Counted from the first letter of the stretch, positions 1-7,396 are shown. The stretch: 13,231 nt of DNA from Pseudomonadota bacterium (GCA_022567775.1 JADFGH010000012.1:1-13231); one strand, 5' to 3'. Made by a program: numbers and translations. Notes: generated by a model from the sequence alone, not told the origin.

Positions 1-114
1 AATCGCGATCCACAGCGCCTTCTTGCCATTAGAAGACGAACTTTGGGCGATTTGGAGCACTGCATAGATATGGGCAATAAGAATCAGAAAGCCGAGAATC
101 CCGCTTATTTCCAT
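1..114 (-). CDS. PLDc_N-type small membrane protein, N-terminal part
   Basis: This is the first 38 codons of a minus-strand gene that runs off the left edge of the window. It begins MEISGILGFLILIAHIYAVL, a hydrophobic segment of about 20 residues. A short polar stretch (QSSSSNGKK) follows, then ALWIAI, the apparent start of a second membrane helix. This layout is typical of the phospholipase D nuclease N-terminal (PLDc_N) domain found in short two-helix membrane proteins, whose function is poorly defined. The start is supported by a purine-rich site (AGGGGTG) a few bases upstream. The gene lies only 21 nt downstream of the acylase stop on the same strand, so the two may be co-transcribed. The family call rests on a short fragment and could be wrong; the hydrophobic character and reading frame are clear. 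Confidence 0.6.
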   Translation of the reverse strand, partial: MEISGILGFLILIAHIYAVLQIAQSSSSNGKKALWIAI

Positions 115-135
115 TGGTCACCCCTGATGCTAAAG

Positions 136-2433
136 TTATTCGAGCGGTTCCGTCAGTGTCAGGACCTTGAGGTTCGGATCGGCAAGAATCTCTTCTTCAG
201 TAAACGGAAAATCGATCCACTCACCCCGCGAATAGACCTCTGTAAGATCAGAGTAATGGTCCGACTCCGGCTCCTGCGATTGTGAGTAGGTCAGAATGCC
301 GCCCGGCTGCACCCGGCCGTCTTTGTCCCAGGAGATTACCTGGATATAGCTGTTGCCATGTATGATCGGATTGTAGCCTCTGTCCTTGGTCAGATTGGCG
401 ACAATCATGCTGAACATTCCCGCCCACCCCTGTGCGCCGGGAATGGCAATCTTCCTGTCGTTTCGCATGGCGTACTGAAGGTCGCCCCAGCGGGCGTCCA
501 TCGCGATACCGGCATCCTGCAAGACCAATTGTCCTTCCGCGAGCGCCCGCCGGACTGCGGTTCTTATCGTGGGTCTGTCGAGGGCAATGCCACGCGGCGT
601 GTTGACCGGGTCACCGGCATCGAAAGGAACTGCGTAAATATTCTCAATGCGATTCGCGATGCGCCAGAATTCAGTCCACACATGCATGCCGCGGCTATCG
701 ATATTGGCGGTCCTGTCCCAGGCAGCGAGTGTTCTGCAGCTGGCTGCGATGTCGACTTCCCCGTTGTCCGCAAGCATGACAATCGTGTTATCGCCACAGG
801 CTTGCAGCACCTCGTCCAGTAAAAGCTCAGCGGCGTAGTTGCGTTGGTTGTACAAGATCGCGCGTAAATCGTTGGCGGTCACTTTTTCGCCGGTCCCAAG
901 CTGCTCCCGGACGAATGTGAGCCCTGCACGGGTACGCAATGTCCGTACGGTACGTTCGGGTCCGATGATCGGAGAGTAGCCCTCCAGCGGTGCCTCGGGA
1001 TTTGCCAGCCAGTAGCTGTCATTTGAATTGGTGACGTAATCGTTCCGTCGAATGCGCGGCATTTCCCCGGCCGGCAGGGCGCCGGCGACACGGCTTCTGG
1101 AATCCGACTTCCATTCGCACACACTTCTTGCGCCATCCAGCACGACGACAAAACCCGGAATTGACTCGACCTTGACTCCGCACTCGTCCAGTAATTCCTT
1201 ATCAACATTCGGCGTCGTCGAAATATCCGCGTAAAAGGCCGTGCCATTTTTGTCGGTTGCGATCGTATTGGTCCAGAACACACCTTGCTGGCTGATCGCA
1301 GCCTCAATATCGTCTACCGATGTCGCGACACTCAAAGCAGCATAGGTAGCGGCGGCTTCGGTATTGTCGATGACCGCATCCCTGATCGCGTAAGCAGTGT
1401 TGTTAGTCCACGGCAATTGATCGCTGACGATAACGGGTCCGTAGTGCGTCATATACACCGTGTGCTGCCGGGATTCGGTTTCACCGTCTGGCTGGCTCAC
1501 GGCTACGGTTACTGTTTGCGCTTTGATTGCGCGGTATTCATCGCCGTAGCGGTACTCAAGCGGGTTTGCCGGATTCAGGGTGAGTTCGTACAAAGTAAAG
1601 CGCAGTGCCGTGGACACGGTGTGTGTCCAGGCAACGTCTTTGTTAAAACCGATCGACACGGCATTTGTTGTGTACAGGCTGACGCCCATGGTATCCACAA
1701 CGCCCGGGATCGTTGTATGTATCAGGTGAAAACGCGATGAGCCGCGCCACGGGTAATGCGGATTCCCCAGCAGGATACCGCGCCCTGAAGCCGTTACATC
1801 CTTACCGAACGCAACAGCATTGCTGCCGAGGCCTGCTTCAAGGCCAAACTGGCTGTCGCCGGCGGCAACCTGCTCGCCGGGCGGTTTTGCTCTCGCCATA
1901 TCATTTTTGAAGCGGCCGAGACCGTAACGAATGCCAACTCCGGTCATCAGCCGGGCCACATCTTCCTCAACCATCGGTCGCACCCACGGCCGAGTGTTGC
2001 AGGATGCCGGCAGCTTACCTTCATTGTCCTTAAGGTACCGGTTGTACCCGGCAACGTAGCCTTTGTTGTAGCGACTGTTTTCCTCCGGCATGGCGAGCGC
2101 GAAACGCTGTAATCTCTCTTCAGTAAGCAGTGCGCGGTGAAATATGTCGCTCTCCAGATTGCCGTTTTCAGCACCCATATACGAGGAGAGGTTACCGTTG
2201 ACCATGACGATATCGCGGGCAATAACGCAGACCGCATCGGTCGCCGTTGCGTAGGCAAATCCGTAGCCAAGACTTGCCGAGTCGTTCGCTTTCACATGTG
2301 GAATGCCGTAGCTGGTCCAGCGAATCTCCGTTCGGTATCCATCGCTGGGGGCTGAATTCGATGCGCCATGATCAGACGAACAACTCAATAAACCAATGAG
2401 TGCGGGGACGAGAACGAATCGACGAAGCGACAT
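136..2433 (-). CDS. Penicillin/AHL acylase family Ntn-hydrolase, predicted lipoprotein
   Basis: The 765-residue precursor matches the N-terminal nucleophile acylases (PvdQ, aculeacin A acylase and relatives), which cleave the amide bond of acylated substrates such as N-acyl-homoserine lactones or beta-lactams. Residues 1-18 form a lipoprotein signal ending LLSC, and Ser19 at +2 favours the outer membrane. The expected self-cleavage site is G203/S204 in the motif GLGSNA, giving a beta chain of about 560 residues. Counting Ser204 as beta-1, the sequence has His at beta-23 (GNPHYPW), Val at beta-70, Asn in VTNSNDSYW near beta-268 and Arg near beta-297. This is the catalytic set known for PvdQ-type enzymes. 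The start at 2433 was chosen because AGGAGA lies 5 nt upstream and the signal peptide begins there; the open frame continues to 2607 but encodes nothing sensible. The substrate is inferred, not shown. The family call is firm; AHL specificity is only plausible. Confidence 0.93.
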   Translation of the reverse strand: MSLRRFVLVPALIGLLSCSSDHGASNSAPSDGYRTEIRWTSYGIPHVKANDSASLGYGFAYATATDAVCVIARDIVMVNGNLSSYMGAENGNLESDIFHRALLTEERLQRFALAMPEENSRYNKGYVAGYNRYLKDNEGKLPASCNTRPWVRPMVEEDVARLMTGVGIRYGLGRFKNDMARAKPPGEQVAAGDSQFGLEAGLGSNAVAFGKDVTASGRGILLGNPHYPWRGSSRFHLIHTTIPGVVDTMGVSLYTTNAVSIGFNKDVAWTHTVSTALRFTLYELTLNPANPLEYRYGDEYRAIKAQTVTVAVSQPDGETESRQHTVYMTHYGPVIVSDQLPWTNNTAYAIRDAVIDNTEAAATYAALSVATSVDDIEAAISQQGVFWTNTIATDKNGTAFYADISTTPNVDKELLDECGVKVESIPGFVVVLDGARSVCEWKSDSRSRVAGALPAGEMPRIRRNDYVTNSNDSYWLANPEAPLEGYSPIIGPERTVRTLRTRAGLTFVREQLGTGEKVTANDLRAILYNQRNYAAELLLDEVLQACGDNTIVMLADNGEVDIAASCRTLAAWDRTANIDSRGMHVWTEFWRIANRIENIYAVPFDAGDPVNTPRGIALDRPTIRTAVRRALAEGQLVLQDAGIAMDARWGDLQYAMRNDRKIAIPGAQGWAGMFSMIVANLTKDRGYNPIIHGNSYIQVISWDKDGRVQPGGILTYSQSQEPESDHYSDLTEVYSRGEWIDFPFTEEEILADPNLKVLTLTEPLE

Positions 2434-2705
2434 TGAAATCTCCTGAAGAATCTTGAAATTGCCTGTTGGGCGAGAAGCGCTTGCTGGCGATGAGAGGTGG
2501 AAAGTGTGCCTATTTTCCGCAGCCCAATCAATGCAGTTCGCCAAACCCGGCATGCCTGATACTTTGCGGGCAGACATCGCTATAGTCACGAACCCCGGTG
2601 GATTCACGGTGTATCATGACCAAAATCCACTTTCGGACCGCGCAACACTGGTAATCAGCTCCCTGGCGCAGTTCGATTTTCAGTCATTAACCCGGAGGTT
2701 TAGCT
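2434..2705. promoter_or_regulatory. Divergent intergenic region between acylase and lipoprotein genes
   Basis: This 272-base stretch separates two divergent genes and must hold both promoters. AT-rich hexamers that could act as -10 elements are visible: TATCAT on the plus strand near 2611-2616, and TATAGC on the minus strand near 2578-2583. Neither has a convincing -35 element at the right distance. Both genes have strong ribosome binding sites at the region's ends: GGAGG at 2694-2698 before the GTG at 2706, and AGGAGA at 2439-2444 (minus) before the ATG at 2433. I see no further gene, no RNA element and no clear operator. The acylase reading frame stays open to 2607, which is best explained by chance. 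Confidence 0.4.
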
Positions 2706-3587
2706 GTGCAAATTCGAGCATATCTTGCATGGGCAATCCTGGTCATTTTTCCTGCTGCGGGCTGCTCGCCTGATAACGCGACGCAACCGGGCGTATCCGG
2801 CGAATACATCGGGCAGGATGATGTAACGTTTTTCGGTGCGGGAAAAGTTGCTCGTTATCAGCAGCAGAGTGACGGTTCACTGGAAAACATAGGGCCGCTT
2901 TTTTTCGCAGAAATATTTATCGCGGCGGGTGGCGAGGTAACGGATGCGAGCATTCAGTTTCCGCAACCGGCGGGCGATATCAGGGATTTGCTGTACCGTC
3001 ATTCCGAATCCGACGAAATCGGGGACGTTATGTATCTGAGCGGCAATGCCGATACAGTCGACGAGCTTGACCGGAACTTTCCGCCTGCCGAGTATGTTTT
3101 TAATTTCACAACCGGCAGCGGCAATATCATCAATCATGCCGTGAGTTTCAACGACAGAAAATTTGCGAAACAGCCGGTCATCATTTTCCAGCAAAATAAA
3201 CGAACGATTGCCACCGATCAGGTTGATCCGACCGTAGATCTTGTAATTACCTGGCCGCCCTTCACTGAGGGACGTGCGGATGCAAACGGCGTACTGGATG
3301 ATTTGATATTTGTGGCGATCGATAGCTGCACGGTGGAAGATATTGTCCATAGTGGACGGCCGTTTGAGAAAGATGATTACCTGACCTTCCGGGCGACGGA
3401 GTACGTGGTGAGCGCCGGGACGCTGTTGCCGGGACAGGAATACAGCATGTATGTTGAGCACGCGATCCTGGCCGACACACATGACGTAGCGGGCATACCT
3501 GCATTCGCAACCTTGGCCGCATCGACGTACATGGATTTTAAAACGACAGGTGCGGCGGACCCGAACGGCTGCGGTGAGCAGCCATAA
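2706..3587 (+). CDS. Unrecognised lipoprotein
   Basis: I do not recognise this 293-residue protein. Residues 1-20 are a clear lipoprotein signal peptide ending in the lipobox PAAGC, with Cys20 as the lipidated residue and Ser21 at +2, so outer-membrane attachment is expected. The rest is acidic, rich in beta-type patterns and has no membrane helix. Its C-terminal half contains stretches (DLVITWPPF, and LLPGQEYSMYVEHAI near residue 245) that look like an Ig-like or other beta-sandwich fold. Cys201 (in DSCTV) and Cys289 are the only cysteines after the signal and could pair. The GTG start is fixed by a perfect GGAGG site 7 nt upstream and by the signal peptide. The gene is divergent from the acylase and convergent with the MaoC-type gene, so its context gives no firm clue to function. 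Confidence 0.85.
   Translation: MQIRAYLAWAILVIFPAAGCSPDNATQPGVSGEYIGQDDVTFFGAGKVARYQQQSDGSLENIGPLFFAEIFIAAGGEVTDASIQFPQPAGDIRDLLYRHSESDEIGDVMYLSGNADTVDELDRNFPPAEYVFNFTTGSGNIINHAVSFNDRKFAKQPVIIFQQNKRTIATDQVDPTVDLVITWPPFTEGRADANGVLDDLIFVAIDSCTVEDIVHSGRPFEKDDYLTFRATEYVVSAGTLLPGQEYSMYVEHAILADTHDVAGIPAFATLAASTYMDFKTTGAADPNGCGEQP
3567..3583 (+). terminator. Possible hairpin at the end of the lipoprotein gene
   Basis: A perfect 6-bp inverted repeat, GGCTGC-GGTGA-GCAGCC, ends one base before the TAA of the lipoprotein gene. A second short palindrome, CGCCTGTCAGGCG, follows at 3595-3607. Neither is followed by a run of T, so intrinsic termination is uncertain. They sit in the convergent gap with the MaoC-type gene, where a bidirectional transcript end would be expected. 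Confidence 0.3.
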
Positions 3588-3664
3588 CAGCAGACGCCTG
3601 TCAGGCGCAGCGTCCTGATCCTGCCTGGCGGCTCCACAAGCGCTAACGGCTGGTCGAAGAAACC

Positions 3665-4168
3665 TCAGACGGTTTGGGCGGTTGCTTCGGACTCCTGTTC
3701 TTCAAAGAAATACATGCCGATCGTCTCGGCAACACAGGCGGGCTTTCGTTCACCTTCTACTTCGACCTTGATTTCTGACAGCAGGTGCAGTGCACCGCCG
3801 CGTTTCCGTGCCTGCAATACCGTCGCCCGTGCGCGTACTCGCGCGCCAACCGGGACCGCCGTATAGAAGCGCACTTTGTTGCAACCGAAGTTGATGGCGC
3901 GCGCGAGGTTTTCTACGTGCACAAAGTCTTTGGTCAGCGTCGGGATCAGCGACAGGGTCATGTAGCCATGAGCGATGGTTTTGCCATCGGGCAATTCGCG
4001 CGCGGCCCTCTCCTCATCGACGTGAATCCACTGGTAATCGCCAGTGGCTTCCGCAAACCGATTGATCATTTGCTGGTCGATGACAACCCAGTCGGAGACC
4101 CCCACTTCGACGTTCTCGAGCGCCTTCGCATCCTCGATCGACTTGATGACGTGAAATTCCGTTTCCAT
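3665..4168 (-). CDS. MaoC/NodN-type (R)-enoyl-CoA hydratase
   Basis: This 167-residue protein is a single hot-dog domain of the MaoC-like hydratase family, close to the NodN/Rv0130 subgroup, which hydrates trans-2-enoyl-CoA to (R)-3-hydroxyacyl-CoA. The hydratase-2 signature is present as FAEATGDYQWIHVDEERA at residues 38-55, with the catalytic pair Asp44 and His49. The loop TIAHGYMTLSLIP (65-77) is also typical. The length fits the single-domain enzymes. The start at 4168 was chosen over 4243 because family members begin near here and GGGA lies about 5 nt upstream; the extra 25 codons upstream resemble no family sequence. It lies 207 bases downstream of the acyl-CoA ligase on the same strand, which suggests a shared catabolic role. 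The physiological substrate is unknown. Confidence 0.9.
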   Translation of the reverse strand: METEFHVIKSIEDAKALENVEVGVSDWVVIDQQMINRFAEATGDYQWIHVDEERAARELPDGKTIAHGYMTLSLIPTLTKDFVHVENLARAINFGCNKVRFYTAVPVGARVRARATVLQARKRGGALHLLSEIKVEVEGERKPACVAETIGMYFFEEQESEATAQTV

Positions 4169-4375
4169 AAAATCCCGCTGTTTCAGAAAATTTGGCTCAA
4201 GCCGGGGCCTGCAGACCAGAATGGTGCAGTGCAAGAAATACACAGAAGCGCCCGGCAGGGCAAGTTTTATCGTGCATTTTGCTGCAGTTTTCTGGCTGGA
4301 TGCCCGGTAAAGCCAGCAATGATGCGGCTATCAGGCCAGCGAAATTGCTGCGCTATTTTGCGCAGACAGCGCCGA
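4169..4375 (-). other. Intergenic gap with a short hairpin downstream of the ligase gene
   Basis: This gap of 207 bases separates the ligase and hydratase genes on the same strand. Near its ligase end lies a perfect 6-bp inverted repeat, CTGCGC (4348-4353) and GCGCAG (4360-4365), with a 6-nt loop. It starts about 10 bases past the ligase stop in the direction of transcription. No T-run follows, so it could be a weak terminator, an mRNA 3'-end structure or chance. The remaining sequence shows no gene or clear promoter. The size of the gap leaves open whether the hydratase has its own promoter. Confidence 0.3.
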
Positions 4376-5914
4376 TCATGGCGGGTTCGCGTCAGCGCCC
4401 CAGTACTGGTCCTTCAGTAATCGCTTGTACAGCTTGCCCGTGGCGTGTCTCGGTAATGCTTCTATAAAATCGATCGATTTCGGGCACTTGATCGGCGACA
4501 GGTGTTCCCGGCAATACGCGATAAGTTCTGCGGCCAGGTCCGGCACCTGGTCTGCAGGGTCGATCAGTTGAATAACAGCCTTAACCTGCTCACCCATTTC
4601 CTCATCCGGTATGCCGAACACGGCGGCATCGGCGACCCGTGGATGCATGACCAGGATGTCTTCCGCCTCCTGCGGATAAATATTGACGCCGCCGGAAATG
4701 ATCATGTATGCCTTGCGATCGGTCAGGTAGAGAAAACCCTCATCGTCCACATAACCGACATCACCCAGGGTGCTCCAGCCGTCTGCATTGTGCGCCGCCA
4801 GTGTCTTGGCCGGATCATTCAGGTACTCAAAATCGGTGCCACCCGAGAAAAAGATCGTTCCGATCTGACCTGCGCCCATTTCAGTGCCGTCTTCATCAAC
4901 AATATGCACCGCACCGAACAACGGCCGCCCGACAGTGCCCTTGTGCCTGAGCCAATCCGCGGAGGCGACCGCACAAAACCCGCTGCCCTCGGTGCCGGCG
5001 TAATACTCGTTGATGACCGGCCCCCACCACTCGATCATGCGTTCCTTGACCGCTACCGGACACGGTGCTGCCGCGTGAATGGCAACGCGCATGCTGGAAA
5101 TATCGTATTTCTTTCGCTCAGCCTCCGGCAGCTTGAGCATTCGGATGAACATAGTCGGCACCCATTGTGAGTGCGTGCACTGGTATTTTTCAATCGCCGC
5201 CAACGCAGCAACAGGCTCGAACCTTTGCATAATGATGGAGGTTCCACCGAGCCCCAGAATGGCGAGGTTAAATCGCAGCGGTGCAGCGTGATAGAGAGGT
5301 GCGGGGGACAGGTAAATCGAGTCAGCGCTGAACCCGTATAACCCGCTTATTGCCTCGAAAATCTCCGACACCGACTCGGGAGATTCGCCGGTAAGGTCGA
5401 TCTTCACACCTTTCGGCTGGCCGGTAGTACCGGATGAATACAGCAAATCCTGACCCTTGGTCTCATCGGCAATCGCTGCGGCCGGCATCGTTGAAACCTC
5501 AGCCTCCAGGGGAAGGTATCCGGGCATCTCGCCACCGAGTGAAAACAGATGCACCTCGCTCGAGAGAATTTTCCCAAGCTCCGTGGCACGGGTAGTGAAT
5601 TGCGCCGAACAGATGTACATTCGGGCACCACAATCTTCGACGATGTACCGGGTTTCCGCCGGTGATAAATAGGTACTGATCGCCGTGTAATAAAGTCCGG
5701 CCCGCAATGCACCAATGCATATCGCGAAAAACTCCGGGCAGTTTTCGAGCGTGAATGCGATGCAATCGCCCGTTTCGAATCCGCGCCGACGGAAAAAATT
5801 AGCATATTGGTCTGCGCGGTCTGACAGCTCGCCATAAGAGACAGTCTCACCACTCTCGAGCATGACGATTGCCGGCTTGTGCGGATTGGTGAGCGCTGCT
5901 GCCCTGAATCCCAT
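4376..5914 (-). CDS. AMP-forming acyl-CoA synthetase (acyl-CoA ligase)
   Basis: The 512-residue protein is a class I adenylate-forming enzyme that activates a carboxylic acid to its CoA thioester through an acyl-AMP. The core motifs appear in order: the P-loop YSSGTTGQPKG at 159-169, YYAGTEG at 304-310, STLGDVGYVDDEGFLYLTDR at 381-400 with the ribose-binding Asp385 and hinge-proximal Arg400, SGGVNIYP at 407-414, and the C-terminal catalytic lysine in ATGKLYKR (Lys494). The length is normal for the family. The sequence around AAAPCPVAVKERMIEWWGP resembles ligases of the bile-acid/FadD type acting on bulky or medium-chain acids, but the substrate cannot be deduced. A GGGAG lies about 12 nt before the ATG, a rather long spacing. 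It is divergent from mocA and upstream of the MaoC-type hydratase, consistent with acid catabolism. Confidence 0.93.
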   Translation of the reverse strand: MGFRAAALTNPHKPAIVMLESGETVSYGELSDRADQYANFFRRRGFETGDCIAFTLENCPEFFAICIGALRAGLYYTAISTYLSPAETRYIVEDCGARMYICSAQFTTRATELGKILSSEVHLFSLGGEMPGYLPLEAEVSTMPAAAIADETKGQDLLYSSGTTGQPKGVKIDLTGESPESVSEIFEAISGLYGFSADSIYLSPAPLYHAAPLRFNLAILGLGGTSIIMQRFEPVAALAAIEKYQCTHSQWVPTMFIRMLKLPEAERKKYDISSMRVAIHAAAPCPVAVKERMIEWWGPVINEYYAGTEGSGFCAVASADWLRHKGTVGRPLFGAVHIVDEDGTEMGAGQIGTIFFSGGTDFEYLNDPAKTLAAHNADGWSTLGDVGYVDDEGFLYLTDRKAYMIISGGVNIYPQEAEDILVMHPRVADAAVFGIPDEEMGEQVKAVIQLIDPADQVPDLAAELIAYCREHLSPIKCPKSIDFIEALPRHATGKLYKRLLKDQYWGADANPP

Positions 5915-5936
5915 GATCTGATTCGACTCCCGGTGC

Positions 5937-5964
5937 TTGCGATGGCCCGCGTGATCTCTATACT
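5937..5964 (+). promoter_or_regulatory. Predicted sigma-70 promoter for mocA
   Basis: TTGCGA (5937-5942) and TATACT (5959-5964) are separated by 16 bases. They match the sigma-70 consensus at 4 of 6 and 5 of 6 positions. Transcription would start near 5971, giving a leader of about 35 bases before the mocA ATG at 6007. The element lies in the 92-base divergent gap between the ligase and mocA genes. A minus-strand promoter for the ligase is not evident, though the overlapping TATAGA on that strand is a weak candidate -10. Confidence 0.45.
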
Positions 5965-6006
5965 CGAATCCGCATCACGGACGAGAGCTGACAGTGTAAA
6001 CAATCC

Positions 6007-6588
6007 ATGTCTGACAGTGCCATTTTCGCCATTGTGCTCGCCGCCGGACCATCCACACGTTTCGGCCGCACCAAGCAACTCGAACCATTCGAGGGCATGC
6101 CGCTTGCCGCCGGCGCGCTGCGCAAAGCCGAAGCGGTTTGCGGCGCGCGGAGCGTCCTGGTGACGGGTAAGGACTCGCACGAGGTTGCAGCCGCATGCCA
6201 GCCGCTGGCTGGCTATTTCGTCATCAACGACGACTATAAGCAGGGCCTGGCGAGCTCTATCGCCTGCGGTGTGCGAGCTGTTGCGGAGAGCGCGGATGCG
6301 ATACTGCTGATGCTTGCCGATCTGCCACTCATTACCACGGAACACCTCACCGACCTGGTTGACGCCTGGGCCGAATCGCCACGATCGATCATCGCCAGTG
6401 AATTCGAGGATACGCTGGGGCCGCCAATCGTGTTTCCGAAGGCGGACTTCGATGCATTGATGCAGCTAACCGGCGATCGCGGCGCGCGGCCGATTATCGA
6501 TGCCAACAAGGAACGTGTACAGGCTATCGCCTGTGAGGAAGCGGCCTTCGATATCGACCGCCCGGAAGACCTGGCGGGGATTTATTAG
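6007..6588 (+). CDS. mocA: MocA-like molybdenum cofactor cytidylyltransferase
   Basis: This 193-residue nucleotidyltransferase is of the MobA/MocA fold. Members of this branch transfer CMP from CTP to molybdopterin, making the cofactor form used by xanthine-oxidase-type enzymes. The NTP-binding signature LAAGPSTRFGRTKQL lies at residues 11-25, the metal-binding motif LADLPLIT at 103-110 (Asp105), and GPPIVFPKADFDAL and GDRGAR at 138-151 and 156-161 match the MocA branch. The length is normal. The ribosome binding site is weak; the start is chosen from the fit of the N-terminus to the family. It is convergent with the molybdenum cofactor operon at 6697-10329, which supports the assignment. Other members of this branch act on different substrates, so CTP specificity remains inferred. 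Confidence 0.85.
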   Translation: MSDSAIFAIVLAAGPSTRFGRTKQLEPFEGMPLAAGALRKAEAVCGARSVLVTGKDSHEVAAACQPLAGYFVINDDYKQGLASSIACGVRAVAESADAILLMLADLPLITTEHLTDLVDAWAESPRSIIASEFEDTLGPPIVFPKADFDALMQLTGDRGARPIIDANKERVQAIACEEAAFDIDRPEDLAGIY

Positions 6589-6589
6589 A

Positions 6590-6652
6590 TCGCGGCAAGA
6601 TGCCGCTCCTACATTATTTTTTTAGAACTGTGGGAGCGGCTTTAGCCGCGAA
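6590..6652. repeat. REP-like inverted pair (BIME-like), possible bidirectional terminator
   Basis: Two 24-base arms (6590-6613 and 6629-6652) are near-complete inverted copies of each other around a 15-base AT-rich loop. Each arm is itself a small hairpin: GCGGC-AAGAT-GCCGC in the first and GCGGC-TTTA-GCCGC in the second. They share GCCGCTCC(T/C)ACA on one strand. The form GTGGGAGCGGC...GCCGCGAA is the familiar extragenic palindrome type of Pseudomonas and Xanthomonadales genomes. It starts one base after the mocA stop and lies 44 bases past the moaE stop, between convergent genes. The loop contains seven T in a row (6617-6623), so it may also end transcription. Confidence 0.85.
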
Positions 6653-6696
6653 TAGATACGCGCCCCAGCGAGCGATGTTTGTGGGACGGCGGTGGG

Positions 6697-7146
6697 TTAA
6701 CCCGCAACTTTTCTTTCGGGCTGCGCATGCATTGCGCAGCGCTCACAGTTCACCCAGCCGGAGTCGCCGTTGACGTAGTACTCCTTCTTCCAGACAGGCA
6801 GGCGAACCTTTACCTCATCAATAATGAAGCGGCAGGCCGCGAATGCCTCATCCCGGTGCGCCGACGTCACGCCAACCCAGACGGCGCATTCGCCAATCTC
6901 CAGCAGCCCTTCCCGGTGCACGCAAGCAGCGTTAAGGATCGGGTATTTTTCCCGGGCCTCCGCGATGATCTTCGCGCCTTCTTTGACGGCGAGCGGCGCG
7001 TAGACTTCGTACTCGAGCCGCAGAACTCCCTGACCCTCATTCTCGTTCCGAATCCAGCCTTCGAATGCGACGTAAGCACCGGCGGCATCACCGGTGAGTA
7101 ATTGCCGCAGCTTGTCCGGCTCGATCGCGCTGTTAATAATGCGCAT
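6697..7146 (-). CDS. moaE: Molybdopterin synthase catalytic subunit MoaE
   Basis: MoaE is the large subunit of molybdopterin synthase. With thiocarboxylated MoaD it inserts two sulfurs into cPMP to make molybdopterin in the cytoplasm. The 149-residue protein has the family motifs FEGWIRNENEG (28-38), LEYEVYAPLA (44-53), VTSAHRDEAF (93-102, with His97 and Arg98) and the active-site region RLPVWKKEYY with Lys120/Lys121. The length is normal. The start at 7146 was chosen because GGAGG lies 8 nt upstream, inside the end of moaD, and the protein begins like other MoaE proteins; the frame is open further upstream to 7239, within moaD. The gap to the moaD stop is 4 bases. It is the last gene of the operon. 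Confidence 0.96.
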   Translation of the reverse strand: MRIINSAIEPDKLRQLLTGDAAGAYVAFEGWIRNENEGQGVLRLEYEVYAPLAVKEGAKIIAEAREKYPILNAACVHREGLLEIGECAVWVGVTSAHRDEAFAACRFIIDEVKVRLPVWKKEYYVNGDSGWVNCERCAMHAQPERKVAG

Positions 7147-7150
7147 CCGA

Positions 7151-7396
7151 TCAGCCTCCGGCCACCGGCGGAAACAGGAGCACGGTGTCACCATCGTTAA
7201 CGGGCGTACTCCAGTCAGCCATTTCGTCGTTAATGGCAACTTTGCAATGTCCGAGTGGTTCCTGCGAACCGTGCCGGTCTTTCAGCAACTCGTACACGTC
7301 GCCCGCGGTCGCCGCACGCAGGCTGACGGTTTCCTCGCCCACGCCGGCATGCTCGCGGAAACCTGCGAAATAACGAACGGTAATGTTCTTGTTCAT
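7151..7396 (-). CDS. moaD: Molybdopterin synthase sulfur carrier subunit MoaD
   Basis: MoaD is a small ubiquitin-like protein whose C-terminal glycine is adenylated and turned into a thiocarboxylate that donates sulfur to cPMP on MoaE. This 81-residue protein has the expected beta-grasp pattern (ITVRYFAGFREHAG at the N-terminus, LGHCKVAIND in the middle, VNDGDTVLLFPPVAGG at the end) and finishes in the essential Gly80-Gly81. Its ATG overlaps the mobA stop by 4 bases (ATGA, 7393-7396), so translation is probably coupled. It is followed by moaE after 4 bases. The MoeB-type activating enzyme is not in the window. Confidence 0.96.
   Translation of the reverse strand: MNKNITVRYFAGFREHAGVGEETVSLRAATAGDVYELLKDRHGSQEPLGHCKVAINDEMADWSTPVNDGDTVLLFPPVAGG

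Noticed and set aside
2434..2607. Upstream extension of the acylase reading frame by 58 codons
   Set aside because: The signal peptide and AGGAGA site fix the start at 2433; the extension has no ribosome binding site and no recognisable sequence.
2877..3482. A 201-codon open frame antisense to the unrecognised lipoprotein
   Set aside because: The plus-strand frame has a lipobox and a perfect GGAGG site, while the antisense frame has neither.
3785..4420. A 211-codon plus-strand open frame over the hydratase gene and the following gap
   Set aside because: It is antisense to the MaoC-type gene with its clear catalytic motif, and shows no start signal or recognisable domain.
5404..6345. A 313-codon minus-strand open frame across the ligase start and antisense to mocA
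   Set aside because: It overlaps two well-supported genes in other frames, has a basic, low-complexity composition rich in Arg and Ser, and shows no domain.
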